The translations under genes and the position numbers were made by a program. From Metarhizium brunneum (Eukaryota; Ascomycota; Sordariomycetes; Hypocreales; Clavicipitaceae), in NCBI RefSeq assembly GCF_013426205.1, contig NC_089425.1, positions 682,001 through 746,000 on the forward strand: a DNA stretch of 64,000 nucleotides, written 5' to 3'. Numbering within the stretch: position 1 is the stretch's first letter; every line of letters begins with the position of its first letter. A model generated the notes under the pieces. The model was not told the DNA's origin, did not search any database, and worked only from the letters and a program-made list of their open reading frames with translations. Below, one piece after another: positions 33,341 through 45,880 of this stretch.

Positions 33341-33770
33341 ATTTTTACTGAAAAGAAAAGTGAGGAGAAGAAGCAGTTGCATATATTAGATGAAGGGTGA
33401 TTTGGTTGCCTGGCCGTCCGAAGTTCAGCTCCCGGCCACACGTGATAGGCCCATGAAGCGAATGGAGCGAATCCGAAAACGGAATCGCCGACTGCAGCGC
33501 ATGAATTACAGGATGGAAATGGTTCGACCCTACTATCAACAATAAGGCAAGGCAGCGTCCCCAGAGATTAAACCCGCTAGATACAAGCATCTTGATAAAC
33601 GAAATTACCAAAAATTTGGCATAGCGATATCAAACTTGATAACGACAGTTATGCCTGCTTACACGGTTGAACTCAACCAACTCAACCCATTTGATTATAG
33701 GGCCGTTTATATGAATATTCTGTTCTGCACTGAAACGGCTGTAGCCTCGTAATTTCCCACTATCCAAGTA

Positions 33771-34430
33771 TTAAATTCGAATCATATTCTGCCACAGACT
33801 GTATAACGGGCAAGAAACGCTCCTTCGATAACTGCACCACCTTGAGGTTCTGCTCGATCCGGCTCGCAGTGACGGACTTGCTTGAGAACATGAGCATCTA
33901 GGGGAAGGTGGGAAGTGCAAAACATGTACCTGGTTTACGGCTGGCGTCACCGTCCACATCTTCTTCAAGTGCTCTAGGTATGGCACGCTCCAGTTAGACA
34001 CACCGATCGCCTTGGCCTTTCCGGAGTGGTAGACCGCCTCCATCTGCCTCCAAGTGTCTTCCTGGTCCTGGGAGCGATTGAAAGAACGCATGCCGTCTGG
34101 GTTCACAAGAAGAAGGTCAGATGTTTCGTTGAGTATAAGGCGTCTGACTGGGGTCAGCAACAATGACGTGGTATGATGGCATGAATGCACTTACACTGGC
34201 CAGTGCACAAGGTATAGGTCGAGAAAGTCTGTTTAAAGATTTCTTTTCGAGAGGCGCCAGATCCATTGATGACACCTCATACTTCTTTCTCTTAGCAGAA
34301 GTTGATAGATGATGCTCTTTGGGCTTGTTGGAGAGGTGCAGCACACCATTGCGGTAAATAAGCGCATAGTTAATGTGCCTGTAGCCAGACTTGAGAGCGT
34401 GCTCAACGGCCTTTCCAACCCCACCTGGGT
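33771..34430 (-). pseudogene. Aldo-keto reductase relic
   Basis: Minus-strand blocks typical of the family lie in order but in different frames: AVEHALKSGYRHINYALIY (34400-34340), TDFLDLYLVHWPV (near 34200), DTWRQMEAVYHSGKAKAIGV with SNWSVPYLEHLKKM (34070-33960) and the C-terminal KSVTASRIEQNLKVVQLS (about 33870-33820). The catalytic Tyr/Lys part after the first block is not readable, and about 60-70 residues between the NQ of strand 6 and KSVT are missing. A TAA interrupts the DLYLVHWP block. A decayed, internally deleted gene. Confidence 0.7.
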
Positions 34431-36944
34431 TTACTGGCCATGTTCCGACGCTTACTCAGTTTTTGTTCTTGCTTTATAGCCTCCGGCGTCTCACAAAGTC
34501 CGACGGCAGGAATGGAGGCACCAGTGTTGAGTTTAAAGCCCGATGGGGGTACCAAACTTGTGTGCTGCCTCCACTCGGAATATGAGGAATAAAAGGGCCA
34601 TGTTCACAACCTTGGTAATAATGTTGGTCCTACTAGTTGGCGTTTATACCCAGCTGACGTTGATTCCGAAATCGCATGTGTCCCGAAATTGCATGTGGCA
34701 TCGGAACCTTTGTGGGCGACCGGAACTGTTGGTGGAGAAGAGGAGACAAGGGGCTTTGGCGAGACATGGACCGATATTACGACGTGAACATTGGGGTGCT
34801 GGATCTGCTGTGGAATCGAATACTCCACAAGTTGGGTCTGGCTATTGCCCTAGGTTTATGCATGAAGTTGATTCATGCTTGACAAGGCCAGGGGCTAGTT
34901 CGACTCCACGGCCGCATGCTGATAATGGGAGGAATCAAAGGTAGCAGCTCACGAGACGGTCTACGACTCTACGGCGCCTGTCACGCACATGCGTTGTCCC
35001 TTCTTTACCATGCTCTTGTTGCAAACGGGGACGAAGACCTACAATCTGCTCACACCGAGGGGCCATGTCAAGTTTCGAGCTGATTATTAACAAACTTCAG
35101 CCTGTCACGCGGACGGATCATCATCATGGCATAACCCCTTTATTTGAAGCTACTGTGGCCTTTTCAGACTTGGTAAGGGATATTTGAAACGTTGAGCTAT
35201 ACCCCACGACATGCTTTCCAGCCGCTCAACAAAGACTGAGAGAACCTTTGAGCCGGTCAATGCAGACATGCTTCCGAGGCCCTGAATCGTCATCTGGCCC
35301 AGAATGCAAGGGCAACATCAAATGTCAACATCGTCTCTGTCGGCGAACTGGAGCTTTGTCAGCCTAGCCAGCTGGATTCGCCGATAGAGTTCATACAACC
35401 TCGACAGCAAGATGCCCAACTGTCCTGCCTGTGCAAGTATACCCCTCATAATAACTAGGTCCTCTCTAATACGAGCTTAAGCCCATTCCCGGGCGTCCGC
35501 CTTGCTCTCATCTGTCCTAGATTTCCCCGCCGCTACCTTGATGTTTTAAAGGGAATTTGGCCATATAAACTAAATATGACCCAGGTGTGAAAGAGCAATT
35601 CCACCGAGTACGGGCGTGTCAGGCCCATTAGGCAAGGAATGGCCTGGTGCAGAAAGTTGATCGAGGAGCTGTTGCGGGTTGCTGTGTATATTTTATCAGG
35701 AACATGGTACATGTCAAGTCGATATCATACGTTGCTACGTTACAAGGGGTGTCCTGGACACTGGAAGCACCGAATCGGGTACGGCTGCATCTGTGCATAG
35801 TCGACGCATAATCAGCCTTAAAGCATCAATAGGTGCCTCGTAGCTGGCCACTAATGTTAAGGTTATATTCTCGAGTGCAATGATAGCAGCGCCCGTCTAT
35901 CGTTGCGTTTGGTCCTTGTCCCTGTACAAAGAAGAATACCGGATGAAATGTCTACAAACTCCCCCTCTCGCCTCCAGAGATGACAACAACGTCTGTCATC
36001 TATAGCTTGCGGCTAGAGGAAGTGAAGCAGAAGGACTGTGATCCTTTGACCGAGGCGTTTGGAGAAAATTTATGCCATCTGGTTCGTCCGGTAGTGTTCA
36101 ATGCTACACCCTGGCATTGCCCCTGGCGCTTGGTAAGCAAGTAGTCATGACAATTGTCTGGTGTCTCCAAGACGCTTCTGGCCGGTAGTCAATCACAATC
36201 CTTCCCGTAGACGGTATGGGGTCCAATACCTTTTTAATGAAGCCCACGGGCTCACGACTCATGGCAACCCTGCATGAAGCGGCATTGTCGGAGAGTGCAG
36301 ATACACAATATAACACGTAGATACCAAGACTACGCGAGCAAGTCACCATGGCTGCGTGTTTATGAAATAAAAAGTGGAAACAGAAACACCAGCACAAGAG
36401 ACGAGTCGTTTTTTTACGCATTCGAGCCTCCGAATCGGGACTTTACAGGAGAGGGAGGAATGTGGCATACGTGATTCCTCCCCGCCGCCTGCGCAGAGTG
36501 AATTATACGCACTGAACCCAGAGGTAGGGGATATACCATTGCTCATTCGATAATATCACGTCCTCTAAGCCCTCATCCACTGTGACCCGTTTTAACGAGG
36601 TGCTCTTTTCAAGTCGTAGTATATACATACTATAGATCCACCAAGTCATGCCATCAGCCGAGGCCAGGCCAGACTCGCACGGTCAACCACTTGGCGATAT
36701 CTCGTCAGCCCAGAAGAGCATCACGGGTCGGGCAGACTTGTCTGCCATGATGTGGAATACAGTCGAGTGCCAAGTCGCCCCCTGGCACGCCGAATAGCTA
36801 CGCCGTAGCGAAGTAGCCAAAGGTGCTACTATAAAGATGCCCGCACATTCCTCCATGTCCCAACTTGACCGACCGGGAAGACACTCCTCACCTCCAAGCT
36901 CCTCATCACATATCAACACCCCCAGACCTGCTCTCTCCCGCATC
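34431..36944. other. Gene-free stretch
   Basis: About 2.5 kb with no gene recognised. ORFs at 34543-34944, 36104-36421 and 36683-37084 lack motifs; the last overlaps the secreted-protein gene antisense. Confidence 0.5.
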
Positions 36945-37514
36945 ATGTACCTCTCAACCGCAACCGTGTTCGTGCTGGGCGCCCTGCAGCCAGTCCTCGG
37001 CTCGCCCGCCCCCCAACGCGTTCCTACCGACGGAAGCCAGAATGTCATTATATCCGACTGGCTCACAGCCACCAAGACCGTCATTAACTACTATGCCCCG
37101 GACCCCAAGTGCGGCGGCCACCGCCCATGGGTCGGCATGTGGCCGGCCGACGCCTACAATCCCTATGCCGCCGATCCCAAGGCCTGGGCCTACGTGAACA
37201 AGACTCAAGGCCGTGGCGACATCGCCACGGTCGAATTTGACAATGCGCAACTCGGACCCGGCGAGTTTAAAGCCGTCTTTGTCTGCAAGGACGGCAAGCG
37301 ACAGCCCTGGATGCTCTCCAGGACGTTCAAGATTGACGAGGCGCCCCCTTCTAAGCCGGACCAATGTGTCCATCGACAGAGCGACTGGAAGACGACTTAG
37401 ACGTATACCGCGTGCGACAGGGTCAAGAATAATCTCTGCTTTGACTGCGCATTTGGCCTGACCTGCATTGCCTGCGGTGACTGCGAAGAGCAGTGCGGCC
37501 TACAGTCCGGCTAG
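36945..37514 (+). pseudogene. Secreted Cys-rich protein with in-frame TAG
   Basis: From the ATG at 36945 the product has a signal peptide (MYLSTATVFVLGALQPVLGSPA) and a beta-rich domain with DWLTATKTVINYYAP, WVGMWPADAY, GDIATVEFDNAQLGPGEFKA and VFVCKDGKRQPWMLS, which resembles a SKICH-like beta-sandwich. TAG at 37398-37400 stops the frame after DWKTT. The same frame then continues with CDRVKNNLCFDC, FGLTCIACGDCEEQC and ends at TAG 37512-37514. The eight-cysteine tail in an unbroken frame shows that the first TAG is recent, most simply TGG (Trp) to TAG. Either the gene makes a truncated protein, is dead, or depends on readthrough. Confidence 0.7.
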
Positions 37515-38358
37515 GCACAAGCCAGAGCCGTGATATGCATGCGGCGAGTCAATGACGCGCTGTGTAAAGGGTGATTAAGGATGGACAGAAAATTTTGCAG
37601 TCCGTGTATGGGATGGCTGCTTCCTTTTCATGTTTATATTACTAGTATTTATATACCAGACCTTTTATATAGCCTTTACTCAAGCCAAACTTGTGCATAA
37701 TACTACAAAGAGGTTCTTGGACTTGTTGAACAGAGTTGCCAGCTGTAAAGTGTACTTGACGCTATTGTTATAAGTGACTAACCAGCAGCATGACGGGCCC
37801 GAGAGAGGAACGGTAAAGGTATATCACGAGCCAACAAGATTGCTGCAGGGCGAGGATAGGCAAGCGTGAGCTGAGGCGGCTGGCGCCGGCGGATTACGTA
37901 AAATATAATAATTTATAAAATATAAGAGGGACCACCTCTTGCAACGCCATGTAGAGACTCTTTACTAGTGTATACTCGATGCGACCCAAGTGCACCTAAC
38001 AACGCTTGTCGGCTGCCGACGCTCAGAAGCCAAGAACAAGGACATGTCAACTTTTCGCCGCTGCCCATCTTGCACCTCGGGAACCTGGTGCTTATTTCCA
38101 TAGTTCAAGTAGGAATGAAATGAAGGAAAGGGAGATGGAGTGGAAGCAAGGTCACTGAGAATGCCGTCTATTGACTTGTCCTGCCTTGGCGTCCCGTCTT
38201 TTATATTCAGCCGTCACTTCTGGGTCTGCCTTGATAGCTTCAGGATGACAATAGGTCAAGTACACCAGCGCCAGTTTGCTCTTTGTACTTGATGCCACAT
38301 GTGCTCATCATGGTAGGATTCAAGGCGACGGTAACAGCTGGCAGTGACAGACGTTCAA
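37515..38358. other. Intergenic, no gene recognised
   Basis: A short AT-rich patch at 37620-37680 and 37895-37930; otherwise nothing recognised. Confidence 0.4.
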
Positions 38359-38476
38359 TGTTGCACGGAAAAGGCCAAACAGACCGTGAAGCCCGATAAA
38401 GGGGCTTCACATAAATTAAACATGAGGCCGGGCAGCCCAGGCATAAACGTTCCCTTCATGTTTATATAGTGGTTGC
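38359..38476 (+). mobile_element. LTR fragment (5' part)
   Basis: Starts TGTTGCACGG and follows the 2301 copy closely through AAAAGG, GTGAAGCCC, AAAGGGGCTTCAC, CATGTTTATATAG and GGTTGCC. The 3' half with the TTGTCACA end is absent, so the copy is truncated at about 38476. Confidence 0.75.
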
Positions 38477-38564
38477 CATGCTATTGCGCATGGGGATTCT
38501 GGGCGTGGCACTCGCAGGTGGAATACGTTGCCAAGTAACCTGACATGAATAAATATGCCCTACT

Positions 38565-38655
38565 GCCTTTGCATTCGCATTATGGTACAGGGAAAACCCC
38601 CAAAGCCCAAAGGGAGAAAAACCTATACCAAAGCGTCGTCTTGGAATAGCATGAC
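38565..38655 (+). repeat. Dispersed repeat, copy 2
   Basis: Partner of 9296-9390: shares TTTGCATTCGCATTAT and GTACAGGGAAAACCC, then AAGCGTCGTCTTGGAA. It lies shortly after the truncated LTR. Confidence 0.6.
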
Positions 38656-38797
38656 TCTGTTCCAGACCAGCCCAACATGGTACTTGTTGCCAGGCGTTTG
38701 GGGATGGTGCCTACAACGCATCTGAAAACCACAATTTTCAGCATGTAAGAAGTGCATCGCACGTAATCATGCTGTAATGCGTACCGTGGTAAACTTG

Positions 38798-39112
38798 TTA
38801 TTTGGCATTATATCGTATGCTGAGATGGTCAATCCCCCAGCCCGACATGCCCAGAAAACCTATCACGGAGCCATTGGCAATTCGCGGATGCAGAGTGCCA
38901 GTGTCTCCTGGCTGCGGACGATTGTAGATCTTGTCCCTCTCCCCATTAAACCGCTCGACCGCGATCCCTTTAAGAACAATGTCTTTGTCGGCCTTGCCGG
39001 AACCTAGTCCCGCCCACACCTTTAAAATTCTCACGGTTGAGTTATTCCTGGGGTAAAGAGAGAAGGAGCTTCCCGCTTGTGTACCGTAAAAGGGACTTTG
39101 CTCTGCAGGCAT
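38798..39112 (-). CDS. Possible jacalin-like lectin domain fragment
   Basis: A 104-aa minus-strand frame with a beta-rich pattern: STVRILKVWAGLG, DIVLKGIAVERFNGER, then GSVIGFLGMSGWGIDHLSI ending in RYNAK. The GxxIxGFxGxSGxxID layout is that of jacalin-type or related beta-prism lectin domains, which bind sugars. Upstream minus-strand frames (39172-39993) may hold more of the gene, but I could not join them. Partial or decayed; family call tentative. Confidence 0.4.
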   Translation of the reverse strand: MPAEQSPFYGTQAGSSFSLYPRNNSTVRILKVWAGLGSGKADKDIVLKGIAVERFNGERDKIYNRPQPGDTGTLHPRIANGSVIGFLGMSGWGIDHLSIRYNAK

Positions 39113-41114
39113 TATTCCATCTTTGCAAGTTTATCGGGTTTGGTATTTCTTTCAAATGCTGAGGGTAGGCCTTACATGCTATAAAGAAGGTGAGCAAACG
39201 ACAAGGTAGAGTGTTTAGCTTGTATATTTTTCAACAAGATGCTTGAAGCTTGGCTACGAGTAATAGGCGGCCATTTATATAGGGCAAAGCAGATGGCCAC
39301 GACTCTCGGTACCTCGAGAAGACTTGTGCGAGTAGTCGGGACGGCGCCATCCATCGGCAGCCGGGCGTCGGCACCGTTGGTCGTCGATCCGCTCACCATG
39401 CTGGGCAATTCCGTCAAGCTTCCTCAAATCATTACAACGCCGTCGCATCTCGGGGAGAAGCCCAAGCACCACCACCCGCCGAGGACCATTAAAATCGCCC
39501 GTCTGGCAGCCGTTTCCCGAGATGATACTGCAACCCCCGCAGGCATGCCAAGACAATTGACATATGTATTGGCATTACGCCCACTGGTGCGACCAAACGC
39601 GTGGCTGTTGTTGTCGTCGACTTCAGCCGTGTCTGGGCCGTCGAATTTGTCGTCAATAATGGAGTCCTGCCAGGTCATTCCTTGCTAGGTCACAACGACG
39701 GCAGCCCAAGGCCCGGAAATACCAAGGTTGCCGCGCAGGAGCACTTCACCAGCACCATGTCTTGCAAAGAAGCAAAACAGTCGTGGCTGGAGTGCGGTAC
39801 GGCCAGTGCCGGGCAAGATGGGCAAATGCCACGACTGTGATGTGAAGACGGCAAATGTACTACTGCCCAACACTACGCTGCGGGCATGGAGAAGGACGGG
39901 AAGCTTTATATAGACATGCAAAGTTTGAGAGTCAAGTGTGTCAAACTGAGCGGCATTGGCCCTGGACACGGCAGGGCCATGCTTGAATTGCATGGAGAAG
40001 CAACCGAATGGCAGCTACAAAGGCCAAATGACATGGTCAGCTGGGTGTATACTTCAGAGTGGTGCCGAGTTGATGGTTTCACTCGGCTCAATAATGCATC
40101 CATCACTACATGCAAGGCGGCACGTTCCGTCTGGTGCCGCACCCGCTGCCGCTCCATGGCGACGATCCCCTCCAGGTGCCAGTCTTGCTCGGAAGCCGTG
40201 AACGATGCGGGTGGCCTGCATGGTGCATGTAGAGGGGTTTTTGGTGTTGCCGAGGTTCTTTCCTCTGCTCGTCCGTCATCTGTTCCATGTTAACTGTGCT
40301 CGTCTGGCAAGTTGGAATCCTGCGGATATAACTCAATCTGACCTACCAGCTTTCACATACGACCACAGCCGCCAGTAAAACTCACGATACCGTGAAGCTC
40401 TTCTCTAAGGTTTCAACACCTCTAGATATGGAGGAGGGCGCCGACCACCGCACAGACATGCTCCTGTAGTGCCCAAGTGACAGCGCAGTATTTACATGCT
40501 GATTTGCGAGTAGTAGATGCGTATAAGAAAGTTGGTAACCGTAAAGCTGTCCCAACTCCGGCGGACCCGGAAGGCCGTTTCTAATACTATGAGGAAAGAC
40601 TAACCGCTACTGCTATTTTATAAATATACTATTATATAATTCAAAGTAGACCTAGATATAAGTTTCTAATAAAAGTTTCTAGTAATAAGTAAAATAATTA
40701 AATTTCTTAAAGTTAATTAAGAGAAACCTTAAAGACTTTACTATAATTTAACTGAACTTAAGCTAAAAGTTTTAGTATATTTAAACTATTTCTACTCTCA
40801 TATTATTATCAGCTAGTATTTAATTTTTATACGTATTACCCTAAGATAACCTAATAAAAGGTATATATATAGCCAGGAAAAGTAGTAACCTACGATTAGT
40901 AAACTAAAAACGTGGGCGGAAAACTTGGAGAGTACGCTGCGCTTCATTTCAGCTGATAAGCTGTTAGCGTTCCGCGAAGTCGTGTAATGTGATGTTCCTA
41001 GGCTGCGTTCATGCGCATAGGCGCATGCGCATTGACCTAGACCTATTCCGGACAACTTGTGGATTTACTGCCTCGAATAACATTACTCTCATATAAATAG
41101 GTTAGAGGGTGTCC
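39113..41114. other. Unresolved region and AT-rich island
   Basis: 39113-40340 has coding-like composition with overlapping ORFs on both strands (39424-39678 minus, 39886-40293 plus), none recognised. 40580-40880 is AT-rich and RIP-like. Confidence 0.45.
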
Positions 41115-41168
41115 ATGGGAAAAGATTTCCTTGGCCTCAGTTCCTTCTTTATTTTTATCTATTCCAGA

Positions 41169-42259
41169 ATGACTAATATCTGTAGTGATTTTCATTACGT
41201 TGTTGAACCACTTGCCACTGCATGGGACTCTTCGTCATACAACTTTACTTCATACACACCACCGTCGCATATAAGCAGCGATTACTTTGTCGATTCTGCC
41301 AATAGTTGCAGTATCGCAAAGGTATTAACTCTACCATCTAATATTTTGAAGCCCGTTGAGTTTGCATGTTTCAGTTGAATATTCCTAGGGCTGTATTTGG
41401 GGAGAGAATTTGTACCATCGCTGTGTTACTGACGAGTAATTCCAGCCCGATAGCCTTTTAAGCACCACGTATGAAGAGGCCCTTTGTAGTCACGACAGCA
41501 CATCGGGTCCTCTATTAGCCCAGCGCCACCTATCAAGCCCAACCACTAATGCTTTCGACTTCTCACATTGGCACTGTTGTGAAGCATTTTCTAGCACAGC
41601 ACTCTTGGATGTGGATTCACAAATAGTGCAACTGCCGTTTTGCAACGTAGAAAGACCCAACAACGACAAAAGGCCTCATGAGAATAAAACTTTGTCAGAA
41701 GAAAAAGTAAAAAGGAAAAAAGCCCAGAATCGAGCTGCGTAAGTACGCTCCCGCCTCTCTATCCTAGCCTGCCTTGTGGGCGAGTCATTTGCGAGTGTAC
41801 AACTCACATTTTGATTCTAGACAGCAAGCGTTTCGTCAACGGGAAGAAGGCAAAATTCGAGACATGGAGGATCGGATAGCGAAACTAGAAAAGAGTACAA
41901 AAGAGACGTTACTAGACAGCCAGCTGCGGAGGAGTCGGATCCGAGATCTATGTATCGAAAACCAGCGTTTACGACAAGTTTTGCGCACGGACAGTCATTG
42001 CCATGGGCATTATTTTAGCAGTGCTGTTTCATCACGCCCAGATGCAGCCGTCGACTGTGGTCAAGCAAGCCAAAGAAAAACCAGGAATAGGGTCAATGAG
42101 GAGCTCTCTGGCGGAGAAGAGAAGATGGCCTGTTTGGCTCGTATTTGCTACCCAAACCGTCTAGCGCCGTGGTGGAATGAGTCCAGGCTTATGCTGTCGG
42201 AGGAGAAGATTATGAGGCGGTTGAAGCAAATTGATAGTCTCTGCGATGAGCTTCTGTAG
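41169..42259 (+). CDS. bZIP transcription factor, AP-1/Yap-like
   Basis: Three exons: 41169-41321, 41446-41738 and 41821-42259, giving 294 aa; an upstream in-frame ATG at 41115 would add 18 residues. Introns of 124 and 82 bp have proper ends. The basic region is formed across intron 2: KRKKAQNRAAQQAFRQREE, matching the fungal AP-1 signature N-x2-A-Q-x2-FR. A leucine-zipper-like coil follows (MEDRIAKLEKSTKETLLDSQ). The exon 1/2 region is Ser/Thr-rich, as in activation domains. The C-terminus has LARICYPNRLAPWWNESRLM, unassigned. DNA binding as a dimer in the nucleus is expected from the family; target genes unknown. Confidence 0.85.
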
Positions 42260-44215
42260 CGGTGAAGGTCCTGAGACGGTGGCCCTCAAGTCTATGGGTT
42301 AGTTGTCGGATAAGGCTGCTAGCTACTTGGTTGAAGGCCCAAGTCCCGTTTTGCCCAATAATAAAATACACATTCGGGGATGCGCGAGAAAACGACAGCT
42401 CGAGCATGATTGGAGAAAGAGCTGGCTCCCATTTGGTACTTGTTTACGTGCCCCCTGTAACGGTGAGTATGTCGACAACTAGCTAGGCGATTACGACGAG
42501 TGTCCAAATACGTGAGAAGAAGAGTCGAAGCGTGTTGAATACTGCTACCTCGCAGATAGTAGTAGAATAATGGCTGTTGCCTTGGGTAAGCGGCTGAATC
42601 TCGACACCAGGCTCAGGCCGCTACACCTACATACATGTATGTATGGAAGTTGGGTGCCAAAGGCAAATTTGGCCGTGAATAAGCTTTCGCCAAGTAAAAA
42701 CGGTGCTACAAAAAGGTCAACGGTAGGACTTGACTCTTCTACGATTTGAAGGGTGTGGGGCTCCAGGGCATTGAGTGAGCCGCTCGGGCTATTTTGAGCA
42801 CAAAGAGGCACGCCGACTTCGCAAGTCCCACGGGGTCTAGAACATGCATCGTCGCGCTAAGGGAGGGCCCTTGCGTGTTCCCAGTACAGAAAGTGGGCTC
42901 GTTAATCAGGACCTACTATTGGTTCCAATTCGGCATGCCCTATTTCCCTGATCGGCGACCACTTTAGCATAGTCCCCGACTGATACATGTGTGGAACCGA
43001 CATGACTTTATTCTCTCCCTCATCGGTACTCTCACTTACAAAATAATCCGCCGGTAGTTGTCAATGGAGCCGTGCCCCGCGCGGTTCACTGGGACACTCT
43101 GCACTGCAGTCGGCTAGTTATGTGGTGAGGCCATCATTATGAGGGATTTGTATGGAATCGAAATCCAAACCTCAAAAGTTTATTACCTCGTATTCTGAAC
43201 CGGAACTTTTGTATTACCAAGTCGTGAACCTTGATTAGGAAATTAGTTGCGATCCCATACCGAGATATTCGGTTGAGATGGGAGAGGGGCGGATGTGATA
43301 TTACATTACAAGAGTCCATGTATCAAGTCCATGATGGATGGTTACAACCGGGTAACCAAGTCCACCGTCAATTTGACCCTTGCCTAGCCAAACTCTGATG
43401 CACAACGTTTTGACATGAATCAGTTGTCTATATAATAGAGTCTGCATCAATGGTTGATTACAAAGAGGAATCTGAAACACTTACATGCCAAGTGGCTTGG
43501 GGTCCATTTAACTCTTACGAGCCACTGAAAATCCATCACGCCAGTCACCTCCGCAATAATACCGCTGGCTTGGTACCCCTTGCCCATGTGTTATCAGACA
43601 AGCTAGAACTTCAGAAGCTAGAAACGATTCGGACTTGCCGATGCATGCGACGTCAATGCATCTTGGTTGAGTCGTCAGAAACCGCGCCCGACAAAGGCTC
43701 GCTTCATCATCTGTTTACAGTCTAGCAAGGCAGCGGAGCACCAGACCGCAAGGTCCCATCCGCGGGCTACATAGGACCGCGGTAAAATTAACCGCCGGGC
43801 CCTATGACGGCAAGCTCCGCTTTGCCCCGACCTTGAAGCCTACATGTACCACACGATCCTGTAGGCTGCTGCCGTACACTGCAAAGAGCCCCAGAATGCC
43901 TTGCAAAAAGCCTAGGGCCAGGACATGGACCTATGGCCAGCAAGTAGGCTCCTACGACTCTGTGTCTGGTTGCATGTGCTGCAAACTCTTGGTGGGGCAT
44001 AGTGAGCTGTATCATGCGCCTGAGTGCCTGAATGCTTGCCATGCTGCTCAAGTGTCTGTTTTGATTGCGTTTCGACATGGGCCATGGCGCAATTCCAGTG
44101 CAGGTAGTATCGACAGATTTACCGCGCTGCGAAGCGATCGAGTTCACGTGGAGAATAATACGACCAAGGACGCTACTATATGAATTGAGTCGCCGATTGC
44201 ACCCACCCCAACAAC
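42260..44215. other. Intergenic, no gene recognised
   Basis: Short ORFs on both strands only. The minus-strand ORF 43788-44258 (156 codons) overlaps the Zn2Cys6 gene start and has no motif. Confidence 0.45.
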
Positions 44216-45277
44216 ATGGCACACGAAAAGACTGGATTCCACATGCACAGGTCTTCACTTCCTACAGCCAAAATGAGAACCCTAATACCAGGGGAAGAGC
44301 AACCAAAATCGCAGACGTCAAACGAATCACAGGGAGGGACGTCGTCCCTGCTAAGACGGCCACGATACGACCGTGTTAGGGCGGCCTGCGAGAGGTGCCG
44401 TGTTAAAAAGTCCAAGGTAAGCGACCAAGCCGAAGCAATAGACAAATAGGAAATAAGAAATAGGGCTACGGCTAAAGTAGCCCTCAGTGCGACAATGGCC
44501 GCCCATGCTCTCGGTGCAAGGACGACGGTGTGTTCTGTACGACGAGTACAGGAAAGAAGAAGGAATACAAACAACCACCCCCAGGGTAAGAATTCTTCAT
44601 TCGTTTCCAGCGTCCATTATTGCCTAACGCGTTCAAGATATGCTGAAATCCTCGAAAACAATCACTATACACTCATTGCAACCATATATAAGCTATACGA
44701 TATGGTGCGTAGCAACCAATCGTGGGACCGACAGGAACCAGACCTGAACCAAGAGGGGCAGCCAGTTATACACACTATTGCTCGTTTACTAGGATGCGCC
44801 CGCCGTGTCGATGATACTATTTCCGTGGGAGCAAGTCTTCCGGAGACAGAGTCCGACATGGTAGACCTAGCTTGCCAACTGCTTCACCACCAGCGTTCCC
44901 AAGGACAAAGTCCCCCCGCGACGGATGCAGATGGCTCATTACCGTCCAGTTTAGACTCCCCGCCATATGAACCGACAAGTCAAACGACATTCCTGGATAC
45001 CGCAGCCTGTGTGGCTACTGTACCTACGCCAAGCTTTGCCGAAAATTCCGATGAGGACTCTAGGACCCCATCCCGCAATCTTCAAGTAAACGGCCCGTAC
45101 GGCACGTGTATTACCCCCGAATTATTCCTTACGGGATCAGTATTCCAGGACTGGGGCGCCGGGTTGGAGCCTTGCAACATAGAACAGTATGGTGCTCGAG
45201 AGATTTTTGATGACGATTCCATGTCACAAGGCGATCCTATCGAGTGGCAAAGCTTTCTGCTTTCTCTGTTGAGTTAA
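44216..45277 (+). CDS. Zn2Cys6 transcription factor
   Basis: Three exons, 44216-44416, 44488-44585 and 44638-45277, give 312 aa. Joining exons 1 and 2 builds CERCRVKKSKCDNGRPCSRC then KDDGVFC, the binuclear zinc cluster C-x2-C-x6-C-x5-C-x2-C-x6-C. A linker QPPPGYAEILE and a predicted dimerisation-type helix HYTLIATIYKLYDMVRSNQS follow. The C-terminal part is acidic and Ser/Pro-rich (SSLDSPPYEPTSQ). It lacks the large fungal middle homology region, so it belongs to the short Zn2Cys6 class. Introns are 71 and 52 bp; intron 2 has branch CTAAC. Apparently intact; targets unknown. Confidence 0.88.
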
Positions 45278-45880
45278 GAGATGGCCCTTATCAACGACAT
45301 AGAATTAGCTTCATCTACGCATTTCCTTTTTGCCCGGCCAAAGTGGCCAAATAGTAGTCTATATAGCCCTTGACCCGGCTTTCCCTGCCGGGACCATGAA
45401 TAAACGAGATTAGGTGTTCGGGGTCTCTATTTATTGTCATGTTTCCTCCTTCTTTAGTCTTTGAATAACTCGCACCCAAGACTTGGCAGTTGTTAACACC
45501 CTCGCTTAAGCCATTACATCTAGTATCTTAGGGCATAAGAAACCTAGCTAATCTTCTACAGGCAATAAATGTCACGTCCGATGGTCGGAAATTTCAAAAC
45601 TTCAAAATATCAAATAGAATTTATCAACTATATATTTGGCCTACATGCCCAATCATTTGGTAGCTTCCTAGTTTGGAGGACATGAGTAATCGAACCAGCA
45701 TATTCACTACAAGATGTATTAATTTAGCCCATTGCAATAAGTACGTCGGCGACAGCCACTCGAGGACACGTTGCTCAGCTATTACATAAAGCACCGGCTC
45801 GGCATTGACCATGGTAATCCAGCGTAAAATACATAAATTGCCACCGAAACGCTCCATGTCCGTCAATACCAACTCCTCGT
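45278..45880. other. Intergenic, no gene recognised
   Basis: Lies between convergent 3' ends. Nothing recognised. Confidence 0.4.

Noticed and set aside
43788..44574. Long minus-strand ORFs over the Zn2Cys6 gene
   Set aside because: Shadow frames of the transcription factor locus; no domain and they cross its verified splice sites.
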